From Parabacteroides goldsteinii DSM 19448 = WAL 12034 (GTDB taxonomy: Bacteria; Bacteroidota; Bacteroidia; Bacteroidales; Tannerellaceae): a DNA stretch of 64,000 nucleotides. The DNA lies in NCBI RefSeq assembly GCF_000969835.1, contig NZ_KQ033912.1, positions 1,477,961 to 1,541,960 on the forward strand. Direction: 5' to 3'. The notes under the pieces are model-generated. The model saw only the letters and a program-made list of their open reading frames with translations, was not told where the DNA came from and searched no databases. The translations under genes were made by a program, and so were the position numbers. Below are positions 18,478-28,848 of the stretch, piece after piece (positions within the stretch are counted from its first letter, which is position 1; each line of letters starts with the position of its first letter).

Positions 18478-18485
18478 CAAAGATA
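18478..18485 (-). promoter_or_regulatory. -7 box (TATCTTTG) of trpS
   Basis: A perfect TAnnTTTG on the minus strand 31 bases upstream of the preferred trpS start. It overlaps the 45-base gap to the sulfatase stop and argues that trpS has its own promoter. Confidence 0.55.
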
Positions 18486-18491
18486 GTAATT

Positions 18492-19937
18492 TTAGAATAC
18501 AAATCCGTTCCAGAAAGACGAATTGTCTTTCGTTTTCTCCTGCTCCAAAGTCATTTGGTTGCGCAGTTTCTTAATCAGTTTGGCATGTTTCTTTTCTCCT
18601 GCCAGGTTATTCATCTCCCAAGGGTCGGCCTTCAGATTGAACAGTTGGGTGGTACGCACGCCTTTTACATTATATTCGCACAGTTTCCATTCGCCATCGG
18701 ATACGGCACGCTGGTTATCCATATAGCTGTAATAGAGATAATCGCGCACGGGTTTGTCTTCTTTGATGGCGGGGACAAGGCTCACGCCGTCTACCGAAGA
18801 AGGGATATTCGCACCGACCATCTCGCACAAAGTCGGGAAAACGTCAATCAGGTAACACAACTTATCGCTCATCTGTCCTTTGACGTCTTTGCCTGCCTGT
18901 TTAATCATCAGAGGTACACGGACACTATGTTCGTACACATTCTGCTTACCCATCAGACCGTGTTGTCCGACTGCCAATCCGTTATCGCCGGCAAAGACGA
19001 TAATTGTATTTTCATATTCGCCCGTTTCTTTCAAGGCTTTCACGATATCGCCCACGCGGCGGTCCACATGGGTGACCATGGCGTAATATTCCATGATATG
19101 CTTCTTGATTTCGTCCGGCACACGGGGAATGGCGGCGAGTACCTCGTCACGGATCACCAGTTCGCCGTTGTCGAACGGATGCTTATCCATATAGTTCGGT
19201 GGCAACTGGATTTTGTCGAAGTCGTACTGGCGCATGTATTCGTCCGGCATGGTACGCGGGTCGTGCGGCGACATATAGGCAACGGAGAGGAAGAAGGGTT
19301 TGCCGGCTTCCTTTTGTTTTTCGATATATTCGACGGCATCTTCGGTAAAGATATCTACCGAGTGTTTGCCGGAGAGCATATATTCGCCTTTTTCATACGT
19401 AATGACATTGCTTTTTGCCCAATCTTTTACGACAGGGCGTTTATTGCTATAATCGCAATCAGCATTGTAGTCGTAGAGCGGTACGTTCCAGTGGTCCCAC
19501 ATGCCACCGAAGTAGATGCCTTTACCATCATTGAAGCAACGGTTCATTGCCTGGTAGCCGTTATGCCATTTGCCGGTATGGAAGGAATTATAACCGGACT
19601 GCTGCAATGTTTCACCAATCAGTTTATGGTCTTCCGGAACAGTTGCCCCCTGCTTTTCCAGGGTATAGAGATATTTGCCGGTCATCAGCATGGCACGGCT
19701 CGGCATACTGACGGCACCGGAGGTTCCGCCCATGATATGAGCGTTCGTAAAGACGGTACTCTCGGCAGCCAGTTTATCCAGGTTGGGAGTGTGTATGTCC
19801 TCGACACCTAAGAAATCCATTGCCGTTCCACGCATGTCATCCGCCAGTATCAGGATGACATTGGGATTCTTATCGGCAGCAAACAAGCAGGTTGCTGAAA
19901 GCATGGCCGTACTTAATAAAGTTAATTTCTTATTCAT
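18492..19937 (-). CDS. Type I sulfatase, Ser-type formylglycine
   Basis: 481 residues with a cleavable signal peptide (to about LFA). The alkaline-phosphatase-like metal site starts at LILADDMRG (residues 29-37). The sulfatase signature S-M-P-S-R (77-81) places Ser77 as the residue converted to formylglycine, so an anaerobic sulfatase-maturating enzyme is needed; none is in this window. Other family segments are HTGKWHNG, SPHDPRTMP and FAGDNGLAVGQHGLMGK. It removes sulfate from a glycan in the periplasm. It is the last gene of the GH29/GH95 unit and is separated from GH95 by an array of 22-bp repeats. Regiospecificity is not readable here. Confidence 0.93.
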   Translation of the reverse strand: MNKKLTLLSTAMLSATCLFAADKNPNVILILADDMRGTAMDFLGVEDIHTPNLDKLAAESTVFTNAHIMGGTSGAVSMPSRAMLMTGKYLYTLEKQGATVPEDHKLIGETLQQSGYNSFHTGKWHNGYQAMNRCFNDGKGIYFGGMWDHWNVPLYDYNADCDYSNKRPVVKDWAKSNVITYEKGEYMLSGKHSVDIFTEDAVEYIEKQKEAGKPFFLSVAYMSPHDPRTMPDEYMRQYDFDKIQLPPNYMDKHPFDNGELVIRDEVLAAIPRVPDEIKKHIMEYYAMVTHVDRRVGDIVKALKETGEYENTIIVFAGDNGLAVGQHGLMGKQNVYEHSVRVPLMIKQAGKDVKGQMSDKLCYLIDVFPTLCEMVGANIPSSVDGVSLVPAIKEDKPVRDYLYYSYMDNQRAVSDGEWKLCEYNVKGVRTTQLFNLKADPWEMNNLAGEKKHAKLIKKLRNQMTLEQEKTKDNSSFWNGFVF

Positions 19938-20008
19938 AAAAGTTTTACTTAGTTTGTATATTCTTTATTGTTCTGATTGGCTCTTACCAGAGTTGCATTG
20001 TTGGAAGT

Positions 20009-20074
20009 GTTTCATCATAATGAAACAGTTGTTTCTCCATATTGAAACAGTTGTTTCATTACTTAGAAACACTT
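20009..20074. repeat. Three-unit tandem array, exact 22-bp period, dyad-symmetric units
   Basis: Units begin at 20009, 20031 and 20053. Each opens with GTTTC and carries GAAAC 8 bases later; in unit 1 the arms are GTTTCAT and ATGAAAC with a 4-base loop. The bases between the arms vary. The array lies in the 210-base gap between the GH95 stop and the sulfatase start. The period matches the arrays at 3883, 59423 and 61626, while the sequence does not. Confidence 0.9.
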
Positions 20075-20147
20075 TTTACCCAGGGAGCTATTCACACCGA
20101 TGCCAACATCGACAAAAAGAGAGTTTCTCAGGATCTTACAGATTGCC

Positions 20148-22694
20148 TCAAAGAGTAGCCGGATTCACCCGGTAACTCTTTCCGGCAACCGTGGCAAAGG
20201 TTGTTTCGTAATATTCTTTCCCGTTGGAAGTAACCGGAGAAGAAGTAGTCACCTCTTTACCACCCTCTTTAATCGTAACAGGAACCGAAGTCCTTAACCG
20301 GCACTCGTTACCACTTCCGGAAAGAATCGTCGCTTCTGACAAATGACCTTGTTTCCAATTCATGGCTACTTCGAAATTTCCACGTGCTTTCAGACCGGAT
20401 ACAGAGCCTTCGCTCCATACATCGGGCAGGGCAGGCAACAGTTGGATAAATCCGGCATGGCTCTGCATCAACATTTCGGCTACACCGGCTGTATATCCGA
20501 AGTTACCGTCGATCTGGAAAGGAGGATGAGCATCCAGCATATTCTTAAACAGGCCGCCTCCTTTACGTCCATTACCAAAACCGACCGGGTTGAATAAGTT
20601 TGAAACAATTTTATAAGCATGGTTTCCATCCTGCAAACGGGCCCAACAGTTGATTTTCCATCCCATCGACCAGCCGGTGGCTTCGTCGCCACGCAAGATC
20701 AAGGTTTGTTTGACTGCATCGAACAAATCAGGAGTTCCGTCCGCAGTGATCTGATTACCGGGATGAAGTCCGTACAAATGGGAGAAATGACGGTGTTTCG
20801 GTTCCCATTCCTTAAAATCATACATCCATTCCTGTAATTGGCCCCGTGCACCGATCTGATAAGGTAACAGGCGGGGAAGTTTATCCTTCAGTTCAGCCTG
20901 AAGCGATTCGTCCAAACCCAGCATTTCCGCAGCTTGAAGCGTACGGGTGAAAGTTTCGCGGACAATAGCCATATCCATAGTCGGCCCCATCGTCATAGCC
21001 CCCTGTTTACCGTTATCCATGATAAAACGGTTTTCAGGAGAAACGCCGACAGGAGTTACCAAACGTCCGTTACCATCATCTATCAGCCAGTCGGCAAAGA
21101 ACTCGGCTGCTCCTTTCATCAACGGGTAAGCCCTGTTCTTCAAAAAGTCCTGATCCTGCGTGTAAAGATAATGCTCCCAAAGATGGCTGCATAACCAACC
21201 TTGCACCATCGGCCAGAAAGAGGCAGTCGGCACATTATCATTGGGTACGGATTCACGCCAGATAGATGTATTATGATGCCCTACCCAACCGCGCCTGTTA
21301 TACATGTTGCGGGCTGTTTCGGCTCCGGAAACCGCCAGTTCGTCGATCAGGCGGAAAAGAGGTTCGTGGCATTCGGACAGGTTGGTCACTTCTGCCGGCC
21401 AATAATTCATTTCGGTATTGATATTGATTGTATATCCACTGTTCCAGGCAGGAACAACATCTTTATTCCATATTCCTTGTAAGTTCAACGGTTGTCCTCC
21501 GGGACGCGAACCACTGATCATCAGGTAACGACCGAACTGAAACAACAGAGCAGCAAGATCGGGATCCCCCATCGTCTCAAACTGGGCAATACGTTGATCG
21601 GTAGGCATTGCCTTTTGTTCCGGAGAAGAAGGCAGTTGCAAATCAACGCGGTCGAACAGCTTCTGGTAATCTGCCATATGGCGTTGTTTCAATTGCTTAT
21701 AATCATAAGCAAGGGCTTTATCCAGAATACCGGCAGCTTTAGCGGAAGGGTCTACGCCTTCACGGCTCGGACTTTTATCGAAACCGTTGAAACTGGTGGC
21801 CATACTTAATACGAAGTAAACTTCATTGGTATTATACACATGTACGCCCGCATCGGTTATTTCATAATCGCCACCTTTAGGAAGAACAGGCTTCAACTGG
21901 GCTTCGAAGAACATACCCTTGTTATCAATCTCGTCACCGTAAAGAACACGTTTATCGAATTTACGGTTCCCTTTTTCATCATATAATTCCGGATGCTTAT
22001 ATTGATCGCCCCAGGCTTCCATCTGTTCAAAAGTACGGCGTTCCACATATCCCGGAGCCTGTCCGTGAAGAACCAGACGGTCGGTTCCTTTCGACTGTTT
22101 GGCAGTCGGGTGCGGAGAGGTGAAATTAAGAGACAGATCAAGGCCGTCCGGAGTACTGCTTTTCAAGTGGACGATAATAACATCGTCAGGATGGGAAGCA
22201 AATATCTCACGTTCATACTGCACACCGTTCTGTTCGAAAACCGTACGGGTGACGGCATCCGAGATATTCAGTTCACGTTTATAACCGGACACTTCTCCCG
22301 GCTTGTTGTTCTCGATAAACAGATCGCCAAAAGGCTGATAATACTGGTGCAGACGCCCCAACCAATGTTTGCAGACAAGGTCGGAGGCTTCGTCATACTT
22401 TTGCGCCTTCATCAGTCCTACCACCTTATCGAACATCTCGGGGGTAATTTTGATATCTTTAAAGACAGTAGAAGGTTCCCCGCTATAAAGCGTGTTTTCG
22501 TTCAGTTGCAACTGTTCCTTGTCTACGCCGCCAAACACCATGGCTCCGGCACGGCCGTTACCGATCGGAAGGGCTTCATTCCAGTTTTCCGAAGGTTCGT
22601 TATACCACAAGACAAGCGATTCTTTCTTTTGTGTTTCCGCACACGCAAAACAACAAAAACATAGAAGAAGAGAAAATAAAACGCGTATATTCAT
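20148..22694 (-). CDS. GH95 family alpha-L-fucosidase lipoprotein
   Basis: 848 residues with a probable lipoprotein signal (CFAC, Cys18). The N-terminal beta domain begins [27 protein letters not shown], the hallmark GH95 opening. The (alpha/alpha)6 part holds [15 protein letters not shown] (Asn residues that help position the water), VGVSPENRF (candidate acid Glu) and [13 protein letters not shown] (candidate Asp). GH95 inverts and usually cuts terminal alpha-1,2-fucose; some members are alpha-galactosidases. It follows GH29 across a terminator with a built-in promoter box, so it may be expressed separately. Together with GH29 it would remove fucose of different linkages. Confidence 0.94.
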   Translation of the reverse strand: MNIRVLFSLLLCFCCFACAETQKKESLVLWYNEPSENWNEALPIGNGRAGAMVFGGVDKEQLQLNENTLYSGEPSTVFKDIKITPEMFDKVVGLMKAQKYDEASDLVCKHWLGRLHQYYQPFGDLFIENNKPGEVSGYKRELNISDAVTRTVFEQNGVQYEREIFASHPDDVIIVHLKSSTPDGLDLSLNFTSPHPTAKQSKGTDRLVLHGQAPGYVERRTFEQMEAWGDQYKHPELYDEKGNRKFDKRVLYGDEIDNKGMFFEAQLKPVLPKGGDYEITDAGVHVYNTNEVYFVLSMATSFNGFDKSPSREGVDPSAKAAGILDKALAYDYKQLKQRHMADYQKLFDRVDLQLPSSPEQKAMPTDQRIAQFETMGDPDLAALLFQFGRYLMISGSRPGGQPLNLQGIWNKDVVPAWNSGYTININTEMNYWPAEVTNLSECHEPLFRLIDELAVSGAETARNMYNRRGWVGHHNTSIWRESVPNDNVPTASFWPMVQGWLCSHLWEHYLYTQDQDFLKNRAYPLMKGAAEFFADWLIDDGNGRLVTPVGVSPENRFIMDNGKQGAMTMGPTMDMAIVRETFTRTLQAAEMLGLDESLQAELKDKLPRLLPYQIGARGQLQEWMYDFKEWEPKHRHFSHLYGLHPGNQITADGTPDLFDAVKQTLILRGDEATGWSMGWKINCWARLQDGNHAYKIVSNLFNPVGFGNGRKGGGLFKNMLDAHPPFQIDGNFGYTAGVAEMLMQSHAGFIQLLPALPDVWSEGSVSGLKARGNFEVAMNWKQGHLSEATILSGSGNECRLRTSVPVTIKEGGKEVTTSSPVTSNGKEYYETTFATVAGKSYRVNPATL

Positions 22695-22714
22695 GATTAT
22701 TAGATGTTAATTAC

Positions 22715-22763
22715 AAAAAATGTCTCCGGACAACAAAAGTAGTTGTTTTCCGGAGACATCAAA
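22715..22763 (-). terminator. Terminator hairpin with promoter box in its loop, between GH29 and GH95
   Basis: TGTCTCCGGA (22721-22730) pairs with TCCGGAGACA (22749-22758), extended by AACA/TGTT. On the minus strand a T6 run follows (22720-22715), so it ends the GH29 transcript. The loop contains TACTTTTG (22741-22734), a perfect -7 box for GH95, with TTTG (22763-22760) 18 bases upstream. The same design recurs at 39753-39798. Confidence 0.75.
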
Positions 22764-22783
22764 AGTTTTTTACAATATTTCAA

Positions 22784-24931
22784 TCAGAGCAGGTCTATAT
22801 TACCCAAAGTTAGCTTGCCTTCCTGTGCCATTACAGTAGGTTCTATACGCACATAACGGGCAGCAACAGTATTCTTGAAATAATGGAAACGTTTAGTCGG
22901 GTCGTTCACTAAATTCCCGAACTCCACACTTTCCACTGTTTTCCATTGCTGTCCGTCATCACTGACTTTGACAACAACTTTGGTCACACCTCCTTTGAAG
23001 TTCTTACCGGCCTGTGGCGCATAAGCCAATCCGCTTAGTTCCTGACTCTTTCCTAAGTCAATAGTCAGATACAACGGATTACCTTTCACCTCTGACAACT
23101 TCCAGTCTTTCTTAATCAATCCCAGTCGTTCACTGGACACAGCTCCTTTTTCACCATGTAAAACAGCAACCGCTTTCAATTCACAACGATCCAATACAAC
23201 CGGTTCTTTATATTCGGTAGAAGTTTCGCTCGGTTCAGTACCATCTGTCGTATAATAAATCTTATATCCTACATTCAGGTTACTTGCAGCATTTTCTCCG
23301 TGAGGTTTCCAACCGAACTCTTGCATTTTGGGCTCTATTTTAACTACTCCATTCATATCCCGACTAAAGCTTAGTTGGGGCGGACGGGCTGTATAATAAT
23401 GGGCAGAAACATGACTAATTGCCGGAGTCAGGCGAGATTCCAATAAACGGAAACGAAGCTTGTCGGTCGTCACTTCCGGGAAACGAAGGATACGTTTATA
23501 ACCGATATTGGTCGATACGGCAATCTCTTTCCAGGCGCCGTCGATCCATGCGTCTACCGCATGTTTCTCCACACGTTCGCTATGAGTGGCAATGGCTTCC
23601 TGAAGCATGATACGGTTGAGGGTGACAGGAGAAGGCATCGTAACAGTAAACTCCTTCTCTTTCATCAACAAATAAGTATCATTCTTTCCATCCAAAACTT
23701 CTTTCGGACCTTTAGCACCAGCCAGCAAATCCGTGCCGTATGTCTCGCGAATACGTTTACCGGCCTCTTTCAACGACTCAACGTCTGCCGGAGAGAATTT
23801 ACCGTCACGGTTAGGCGGTATGTTCAACAGGAAGGTAGAGTTACCTCCAACAGCCCGTTCGTAAATATCGAACACATCATCGGCACTTCTCACTTTCTGA
23901 TGTGTATCATCACGGTAGAACCAGCCTTCACGGATAGACGTATTAGTTTCTGCCTGCTGATAATGCAGGTATTTTGCCTGATATAGTTTCTCGCGATCGC
24001 CCAGCACGGGGTCTGTCATATCGGCAAACTGTGTCATTGTATCCGGATCTGCCTGGTAAGTGATTACGTTCCATTCCGTAGGACGGGTTCCACCGGCCTC
24101 GTTACCACACCAGCGAACATCTTCACGACCGAATATCACAGCATTCGGAGCCAGTTTATGGATCAGTTCTTTCCATGCCGGATAGTTGTAAGTCTGGCCA
24201 CCTTTCCGTTTCGGATGTGCACCGTCAAACCAGACTTCATGTATCGGGCCATATTCAGTCAGTATTTCAAACAACTGGTTCAGGAAATATTCATTGTAAT
24301 CGTCCACCACAAACTCAAATTTCGTTTGGTTGGCAAACGGTCTGCCCGGCACTTCGCGCGGGATGGTTCGTTTTGTATATTCACTGAGATTTCCATATAA
24401 TCCGTCAGGACTTTCTATCTGGAACAAATCGGCCGGTGAAAGATAAACACCCAGCTTCAATCCGTATTTCTGACAAGAAGCGGACAAGTCTTTTAAGACA
24501 TCGCCTTTACCGTCCCGGAAATTCGACGACATAATGCCATGTTTTGTATAACGGCTTTGCCAAAGGACAAATCCGTCATGATGCTTTACGGTAATAATAA
24601 CCATTTTCATGCCGGCAGCTTTCATCGCTTCACACCACTGATCGGTATCGAGTTCCTTCAGATCGAACACTTTCGGATCTTCCATACCGTTCCCCCATTC
24701 CATCCGGGTAAACGTATTCGGCCCGAAATGAATAAAAGCGATAAACTCATTTTGCAGTGCCGCCAATTGGTTAGGAGTCGGCACCACATGGGCAGCTTTC
24801 TCAATAATGAGTTCTTTAGTGTCGCCCTCCTCAATTTTAATCGTATTTTGAATAGGCATACTCGATTCCTGCGTTTGAGAACAGGCAGAAAGAAGCATAG
24901 TCCCTACCAAAAATGAATAGATTTTTTTCAT
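22784..24931 (-). CDS. GH29 alpha-L-fucosidase lipoprotein with chitobiase-C-like and F5/8 C domains
   Basis: 715 residues from ATG 24931 (MKKIYSFLVG, lipobox LSAC, Cys17); an in-frame ATG 33 bases upstream would spoil the signal peptide. The catalytic domain (about 40-430) has AFIHFGPNTFTRMEWGNG, VKHHDGFVLWQSRYTKH and GPIHEVWFDGAHPKRKGG, where the Asp of WFDGA (about residue 235) is the expected nucleophile. Later come a CHB_HEX-type fold (GYKIYYTTDGTEPSETSTEY) and a C-terminal discoidin/F5/8 domain (LTIDLGKSQELSGLAYAPQAGK...RYVRIEP). The architecture fits GH29 subfamily B, which prefers alpha-1,3/1,4-fucose. It probably works with GH95 on a fucosylated glycan at the surface or in the periplasm. 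Confidence 0.94.
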   Translation of the reverse strand: MKKIYSFLVGTMLLSACSQTQESSMPIQNTIKIEEGDTKELIIEKAAHVVPTPNQLAALQNEFIAFIHFGPNTFTRMEWGNGMEDPKVFDLKELDTDQWCEAMKAAGMKMVIITVKHHDGFVLWQSRYTKHGIMSSNFRDGKGDVLKDLSASCQKYGLKLGVYLSPADLFQIESPDGLYGNLSEYTKRTIPREVPGRPFANQTKFEFVVDDYNEYFLNQLFEILTEYGPIHEVWFDGAHPKRKGGQTYNYPAWKELIHKLAPNAVIFGREDVRWCGNEAGGTRPTEWNVITYQADPDTMTQFADMTDPVLGDREKLYQAKYLHYQQAETNTSIREGWFYRDDTHQKVRSADDVFDIYERAVGGNSTFLLNIPPNRDGKFSPADVESLKEAGKRIRETYGTDLLAGAKGPKEVLDGKNDTYLLMKEKEFTVTMPSPVTLNRIMLQEAIATHSERVEKHAVDAWIDGAWKEIAVSTNIGYKRILRFPEVTTDKLRFRLLESRLTPAISHVSAHYYTARPPQLSFSRDMNGVVKIEPKMQEFGWKPHGENAASNLNVGYKIYYTTDGTEPSETSTEYKEPVVLDRCELKAVAVLHGEKGAVSSERLGLIKKDWKLSEVKGNPLYLTIDLGKSQELSGLAYAPQAGKNFKGGVTKVVVKVSDDGQQWKTVESVEFGNLVNDPTKRFHYFKNTVAARYVRIEPTVMAQEGKLTLGNIDLL

Positions 24932-25037
24932 GTGTTTTATATGATAAATATGTTGAGAAACCAAAAATACGCTTTAAATCTCTAATTCAATAAATTAACA
25001 TATGTAAAAAATTACACAAAGGTTTACGGATATTTCT

Positions 25038-26033
25038 TTACTTGTCGGTAAATTCCACATAGACATCTTCAATGGTCGACACCAAAGGATAACCGCCTAT
25101 AGAATCACCCAACCCGACTTCTTTCGGTGCAGGAGGCATAAAATCAGCCTTTACTCCTTTTACATCAGCACCCTCTTCTGTCAATGTCACAATAGCATAC
25201 AGAGGTTTATCATACATCATAGAATATGCCATCAGGCCATATTTATCATTGATTTCTTTTGGAAATCGCTTCTCTGTCATAGTCTCCTTGCCGATCCACA
25301 CATAGGAAGCACTATTGATCTGCATATAGGTGATCCCATTAATATTTTTCGTATAATTACTATGGTTATGCCCGCTGAAAGCAAGTAGCACTTTCTTAAA
25401 TCCCGCACGTTTGTTTTCCTTTTCCAGAATGTTCCGCACTTCTACACCGTTTTTAAGTTCACTATCCAAACTTTGATGAGACAGCAAAACGGTCTTCAAG
25501 TCCGTCGATGCCAAATCCTTTTCCAGCCATTCCATTTGCTCCTTGTCCATATACGAATGGTTGCTCAACGGATACTTCCCATAATTCGCATGGTCATAAT
25601 GATGAATTTCTTCACCATCGGAATAATTATTACCATCAAGTACCACAAAATGAAAATTACCCTTGTCAAATGAATAATAACGATTCGGCATACCCATTCC
25701 CACTACATATTCATCTACACTGTAACGGTCAAGGTCATGATTCCCTATGGCATGATGTTTTTCTCCTTTAAAACTGTTCCATACATCTCTGTACACTTGG
25801 CTCGCACTGTCAAGTCGACAAAAATCCCCTAGTTCAATGATAAAATCGACATTCTCATCACTGGCCGCTTTAATAAATGTTTCAACACGTTCCTTCCCGC
25901 CCGGAACATCCGGTGCATGAAAATCCGATGCAATGGCGAATCTTACCGGTGCTTCTTTTTTTACACAAGATATCATCACCGTCCCCATCATGGTTACAGC
26001 TAGAAACAAATGCACTAATTTCAAATAGTTCAT
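25038..26033 (-). CDS. Calcineurin-like metallophosphoesterase lipoprotein
   Basis: 331 residues with a lipobox ending MISC (Cys23). Metal-binding motifs are in order: SDFH (Asp37, His39), ELGDFC (GD), IGNHDLDR (GNHD) and FSGHNHSNY (GHxH-like). The fold cuts phosphate esters outside the inner membrane. It opens the unit that continues with GH29, GH95 and a sulfatase, so it may remove phosphate from the same glycan, but the substrate is unknown. A 398-base gap with its own -7 box separates it from DUF5703. Confidence 0.9.
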   Translation of the reverse strand: MNYLKLVHLFLAVTMMGTVMISCVKKEAPVRFAIASDFHAPDVPGGKERVETFIKAASDENVDFIIELGDFCRLDSASQVYRDVWNSFKGEKHHAIGNHDLDRYSVDEYVVGMGMPNRYYSFDKGNFHFVVLDGNNYSDGEEIHHYDHANYGKYPLSNHSYMDKEQMEWLEKDLASTDLKTVLLSHQSLDSELKNGVEVRNILEKENKRAGFKKVLLAFSGHNHSNYTKNINGITYMQINSASYVWIGKETMTEKRFPKEINDKYGLMAYSMMYDKPLYAIVTLTEEGADVKGVKADFMPPAPKEVGLGDSIGGYPLVSTIEDVYVEFTDK

Positions 26034-26431
26034 AAATTTAATTATTGTTTTATTAAATATCGATTACTACCTTGACGAATATCCAAATACTTCTGCCATA
26101 AGACTTTAATAAGTCATTAAGTTTTTTTCCATTTCAAAAGTACGTCATTATTTCCCAATTCGTCCCAATTGTAAGAAGAAAAATTTACGCAAAGGTTTGC
26201 ATACCCTACTGAACCAATGTGTTTTTATTGGTTTTCACACAAATCCATCCCATCCACACATATATTTACATAATTCAAAAACAAAAGAATAAAAATCATA
26301 CATCTTTCAATCTTGCTGTATTTTTAGGTACACTCGAAGTACCACTACCGGTGCACGATATACCAGCGGTGACGCTTCGAATGTTCCTATGAATTACCCG
26401 GATTTAATATCAGTCATCGATTGTTTAGAAT
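26034..26431. other. 398-base gap between DUF5703 and the phosphoesterase
   Basis: A minus-strand TACTTTTG box (26142-26135) lies about 100 bases before the phosphoesterase ATG, and two TTGGG motifs upstream could serve as -33 elements. This suggests the phosphoesterase-GH29 unit has its own promoter. A plus-strand stretch at about 26335-26410 reads without stops and could be a gene relic, but I recognise no family. No strong terminator is visible after DUF5703. Confidence 0.45.
26135..26142 (-). promoter_or_regulatory. -7 box (TACTTTTG) of the phosphoesterase-GH29 unit
   Basis: Perfect TAnnTTTG on the minus strand, with a TTGG 22 bases upstream, giving a leader of about 95 bases. It shows that the second half of the PUL can be transcribed independently of the SusC operon. 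Confidence 0.45.
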
Positions 26432-28843
26432 TTACTCCAGAAACACCTCTACGTCTTTCATACGGTTGGCTGGAAGAACTTCCAATTTTTGAATTCTACC
26501 ACCACTATATTCGACCTCAACAGTTGTGTTCTGTGGTGCATGTAACTTAAAATACACATCTTTCTCTTTGGGCCAACAAGGTAATATATGTATTTTATCA
26601 CCTACTGTCTGCAACAACATCTCCTGCAAACCAATCATACCTGATCCTCCCCAATTATGATCCGGAACCCAATCATGACCAGGTCCCCAAAACGTAGGAA
26701 AACGTCGTTCTGCACTTTTCAACTTCTGCATGTTATAACTATACGCCTCATCTACCATCCCCATTCGTGCATAAAAAATACCATCCTGGTGCCAACTGAT
26801 TACCATATTTTTAGGGAAACTCCCATGCTTCCAAGTGTTCTTAAACAACTGAATTTTATTACTATTGATATCATATCGGTTAAACGGAAAAAGTGGATAA
26901 AATTGCGGACACTCCACATTTTGATATTTAATAAACGATTCTGCCGGTTTCACTATTGTATCCCCTTTCATCACATCATAATACAGACCGGGCAATCGCT
27001 GCAAATAAGAAGAGAAGTAAGTCCTATCCTTTTCTGAAATAGAATCACTCTTCAACCTCAGTAACTCCTCCAAACAAGAATGAATACCCGAAACCAAATC
27101 CGCAGGATTCTTCGCTCCACGATATGATTCACAGGAAGTAGACGGGAAAAATACTAGCTTACCGTTATTATCCAAAGCTTTCCCGGTCCTCATCAATTCT
27201 CTTTTCTGATAATGTTCATCGAAAAAGATCAAGGCATTTTTGATAAAAGGCATATATTCGTCAATATTCCTGCCGGTAAAACGATGATATTCCAAAATCA
27301 TATAGGCATGTTCGACCTGTGATTCCCAATGATAGGCAATAGAACCATTAGCCATAACTCCATGTTCCACCGGCTCAAAATAAGTGTTGACAGCTTTTAT
27401 CTCCGGCGAACCGAATGGCAGTTCTTTTCCCCGTTGCCTAATATTACTATCATTCCAGCCCCATCCAGCTCCAAAATCAAGTCCTGCATCATTTGCATAT
27501 TCGCAGAACATGGCGCCATTGTGTCCAAAATATTCCTGAACCCTCAATTGTGCACCCTTCAATCCACGTTTATACAAATTAAACTGGGCTATCATCCCGT
27601 CAAAATCTCCACTTTTTAACAGAGGCCAAAAAAGAAGACGTTGATTTTGCGCCGTAAAAACATCTCCACCCCATTGTCGCCAATCCGGATCATGCTCTAA
27701 TCTGGAATCGACATATGCAGGGTCAAAAGTAAGATTCCCTCCATTAAATTTAGAAGGATATTCTCCATATAAATTACAACCTAACTGATAGCGAAATAAC
27801 TGATAGTTACGACCGACCTCCCACAAACAGGCAGAATCCCTTCTGGTTGGATCTGTAATTATCCAACTTTGATTCCAAAATTCTCTCCACCATTCTGTGT
27901 TTCTCTCCGGATTTCCTTTTTCATTATTTGCCACAGCAGCCTTTTCTTTTAAACAGGAGATCCATTGATTAACATCTGCAGTTTGCTCCTTATAAGTTGC
28001 AATCTGGAAATGATAGTCATTACTGGCCTTTTTACTTTTCAGAGACCAGGATTTAAAATCGGTGTTGCAATACTTTCCTTCTGTTATACTTCCAGCGACC
28101 AAATTATCTCCAAATATAAAGCCTCCGAATGTCAGATTACTAATAGTATTGCATATTTCATCTTTATAACGGGAAAGCTTCTGTTGCTCGATCATTACAT
28201 CCGGTGATAAGGTATTCCCTGTATTCCTATGATAAAACAGAATCCCATTTTCAGAAAAAACAATCTGATCTTTTTTCTTGATAACTTTCCCCGGATAACC
28301 TTCCAGTCCAAAACAACCGAAACGTCCTCTATTTTTATCAGTCAGTTCCTTATCTTCCGTTCTCCAATTCTCGTAAAAAGCTTCTAATGCTATTTTTTTA
28401 TTCGAATGCATGTCAAAATGGATAGACTGGGTAAATATATCTACCCAGACTTTGATACAAACAGACTCTCCGTTATCCTTATTGGCCGATATCAGAATGG
28501 AACCATCTTTCAGTTTTAAACATTGTTCAAATTTAGTATATTGAATAAATGGGTTAGGAGAAAGACGTAATCGGACACGCCCTAATTTCAAATATTCTCC
28601 GTTTTCGCTAAAACAGCCACTTTTCTGCATATAAAGTAAAATATCACCAGACTCGACCCACACATTACAACAGATATCTCCTCCTCCAAATGGCATAGAT
28701 TCCGATGCATTCAAAGATGGTTGATCCCAAATGACATTGTACATGTCAGTCCACAGGGAAAGCTTTTCCTTCTTTCCCGAATATTGACAAGAAAATAATG
28801 CTAGAAAACAAATTGAATATTTTAAATAGTCCCCAAAACTCAT
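26432..28843 (-). CDS. DUF5703-containing putative glycoside hydrolase, lipoprotein
   Basis: 803 residues with a lipobox ending LFSC (Cys19). The N-terminal domain opens YNVIWDQPSLNASESMPFGGGDICCNVWVESGDILLYMQKSG, the DUF5703 signature, a beta domain like those of GH95 and related clans. The rest (about 330-760) is helical, with GWGWNDSN, NGSIAYHWESQVEHAYMILEYHRFTG and FWGPGHDWVPDHNWGGSGMIGLQEMLLQ, which suits an (alpha/alpha)6 barrel. Activity is not established for the family. It ends the SusC-led operon, 5 bases after the BNR_4-GH105 gene, so it likely acts on the same glycan. Confidence 0.85.
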   Translation of the reverse strand: MSFGDYLKYSICFLALFSCQYSGKKEKLSLWTDMYNVIWDQPSLNASESMPFGGGDICCNVWVESGDILLYMQKSGCFSENGEYLKLGRVRLRLSPNPFIQYTKFEQCLKLKDGSILISANKDNGESVCIKVWVDIFTQSIHFDMHSNKKIALEAFYENWRTEDKELTDKNRGRFGCFGLEGYPGKVIKKKDQIVFSENGILFYHRNTGNTLSPDVMIEQQKLSRYKDEICNTISNLTFGGFIFGDNLVAGSITEGKYCNTDFKSWSLKSKKASNDYHFQIATYKEQTADVNQWISCLKEKAAVANNEKGNPERNTEWWREFWNQSWIITDPTRRDSACLWEVGRNYQLFRYQLGCNLYGEYPSKFNGGNLTFDPAYVDSRLEHDPDWRQWGGDVFTAQNQRLLFWPLLKSGDFDGMIAQFNLYKRGLKGAQLRVQEYFGHNGAMFCEYANDAGLDFGAGWGWNDSNIRQRGKELPFGSPEIKAVNTYFEPVEHGVMANGSIAYHWESQVEHAYMILEYHRFTGRNIDEYMPFIKNALIFFDEHYQKRELMRTGKALDNNGKLVFFPSTSCESYRGAKNPADLVSGIHSCLEELLRLKSDSISEKDRTYFSSYLQRLPGLYYDVMKGDTIVKPAESFIKYQNVECPQFYPLFPFNRYDINSNKIQLFKNTWKHGSFPKNMVISWHQDGIFYARMGMVDEAYSYNMQKLKSAERRFPTFWGPGHDWVPDHNWGGSGMIGLQEMLLQTVGDKIHILPCWPKEKDVYFKLHAPQNTTVEVEYSGGRIQKLEVLPANRMKDVEVFLE

Positions 28844-28848
28844 AATAT

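Noticed and set aside
18555..19811. 418-codon plus-strand ORF opposite the sulfatase
   Set aside because: It is the antisense of a clear sulfatase gene and has no family features.
26335..26410. Plus-strand stretch reading GARYTSGDASNVPMNYPD, possible gene relic
   Set aside because: It looks protein-like but I could not assign it to a family, and it has no start or flanking homology; a translated search would decide.
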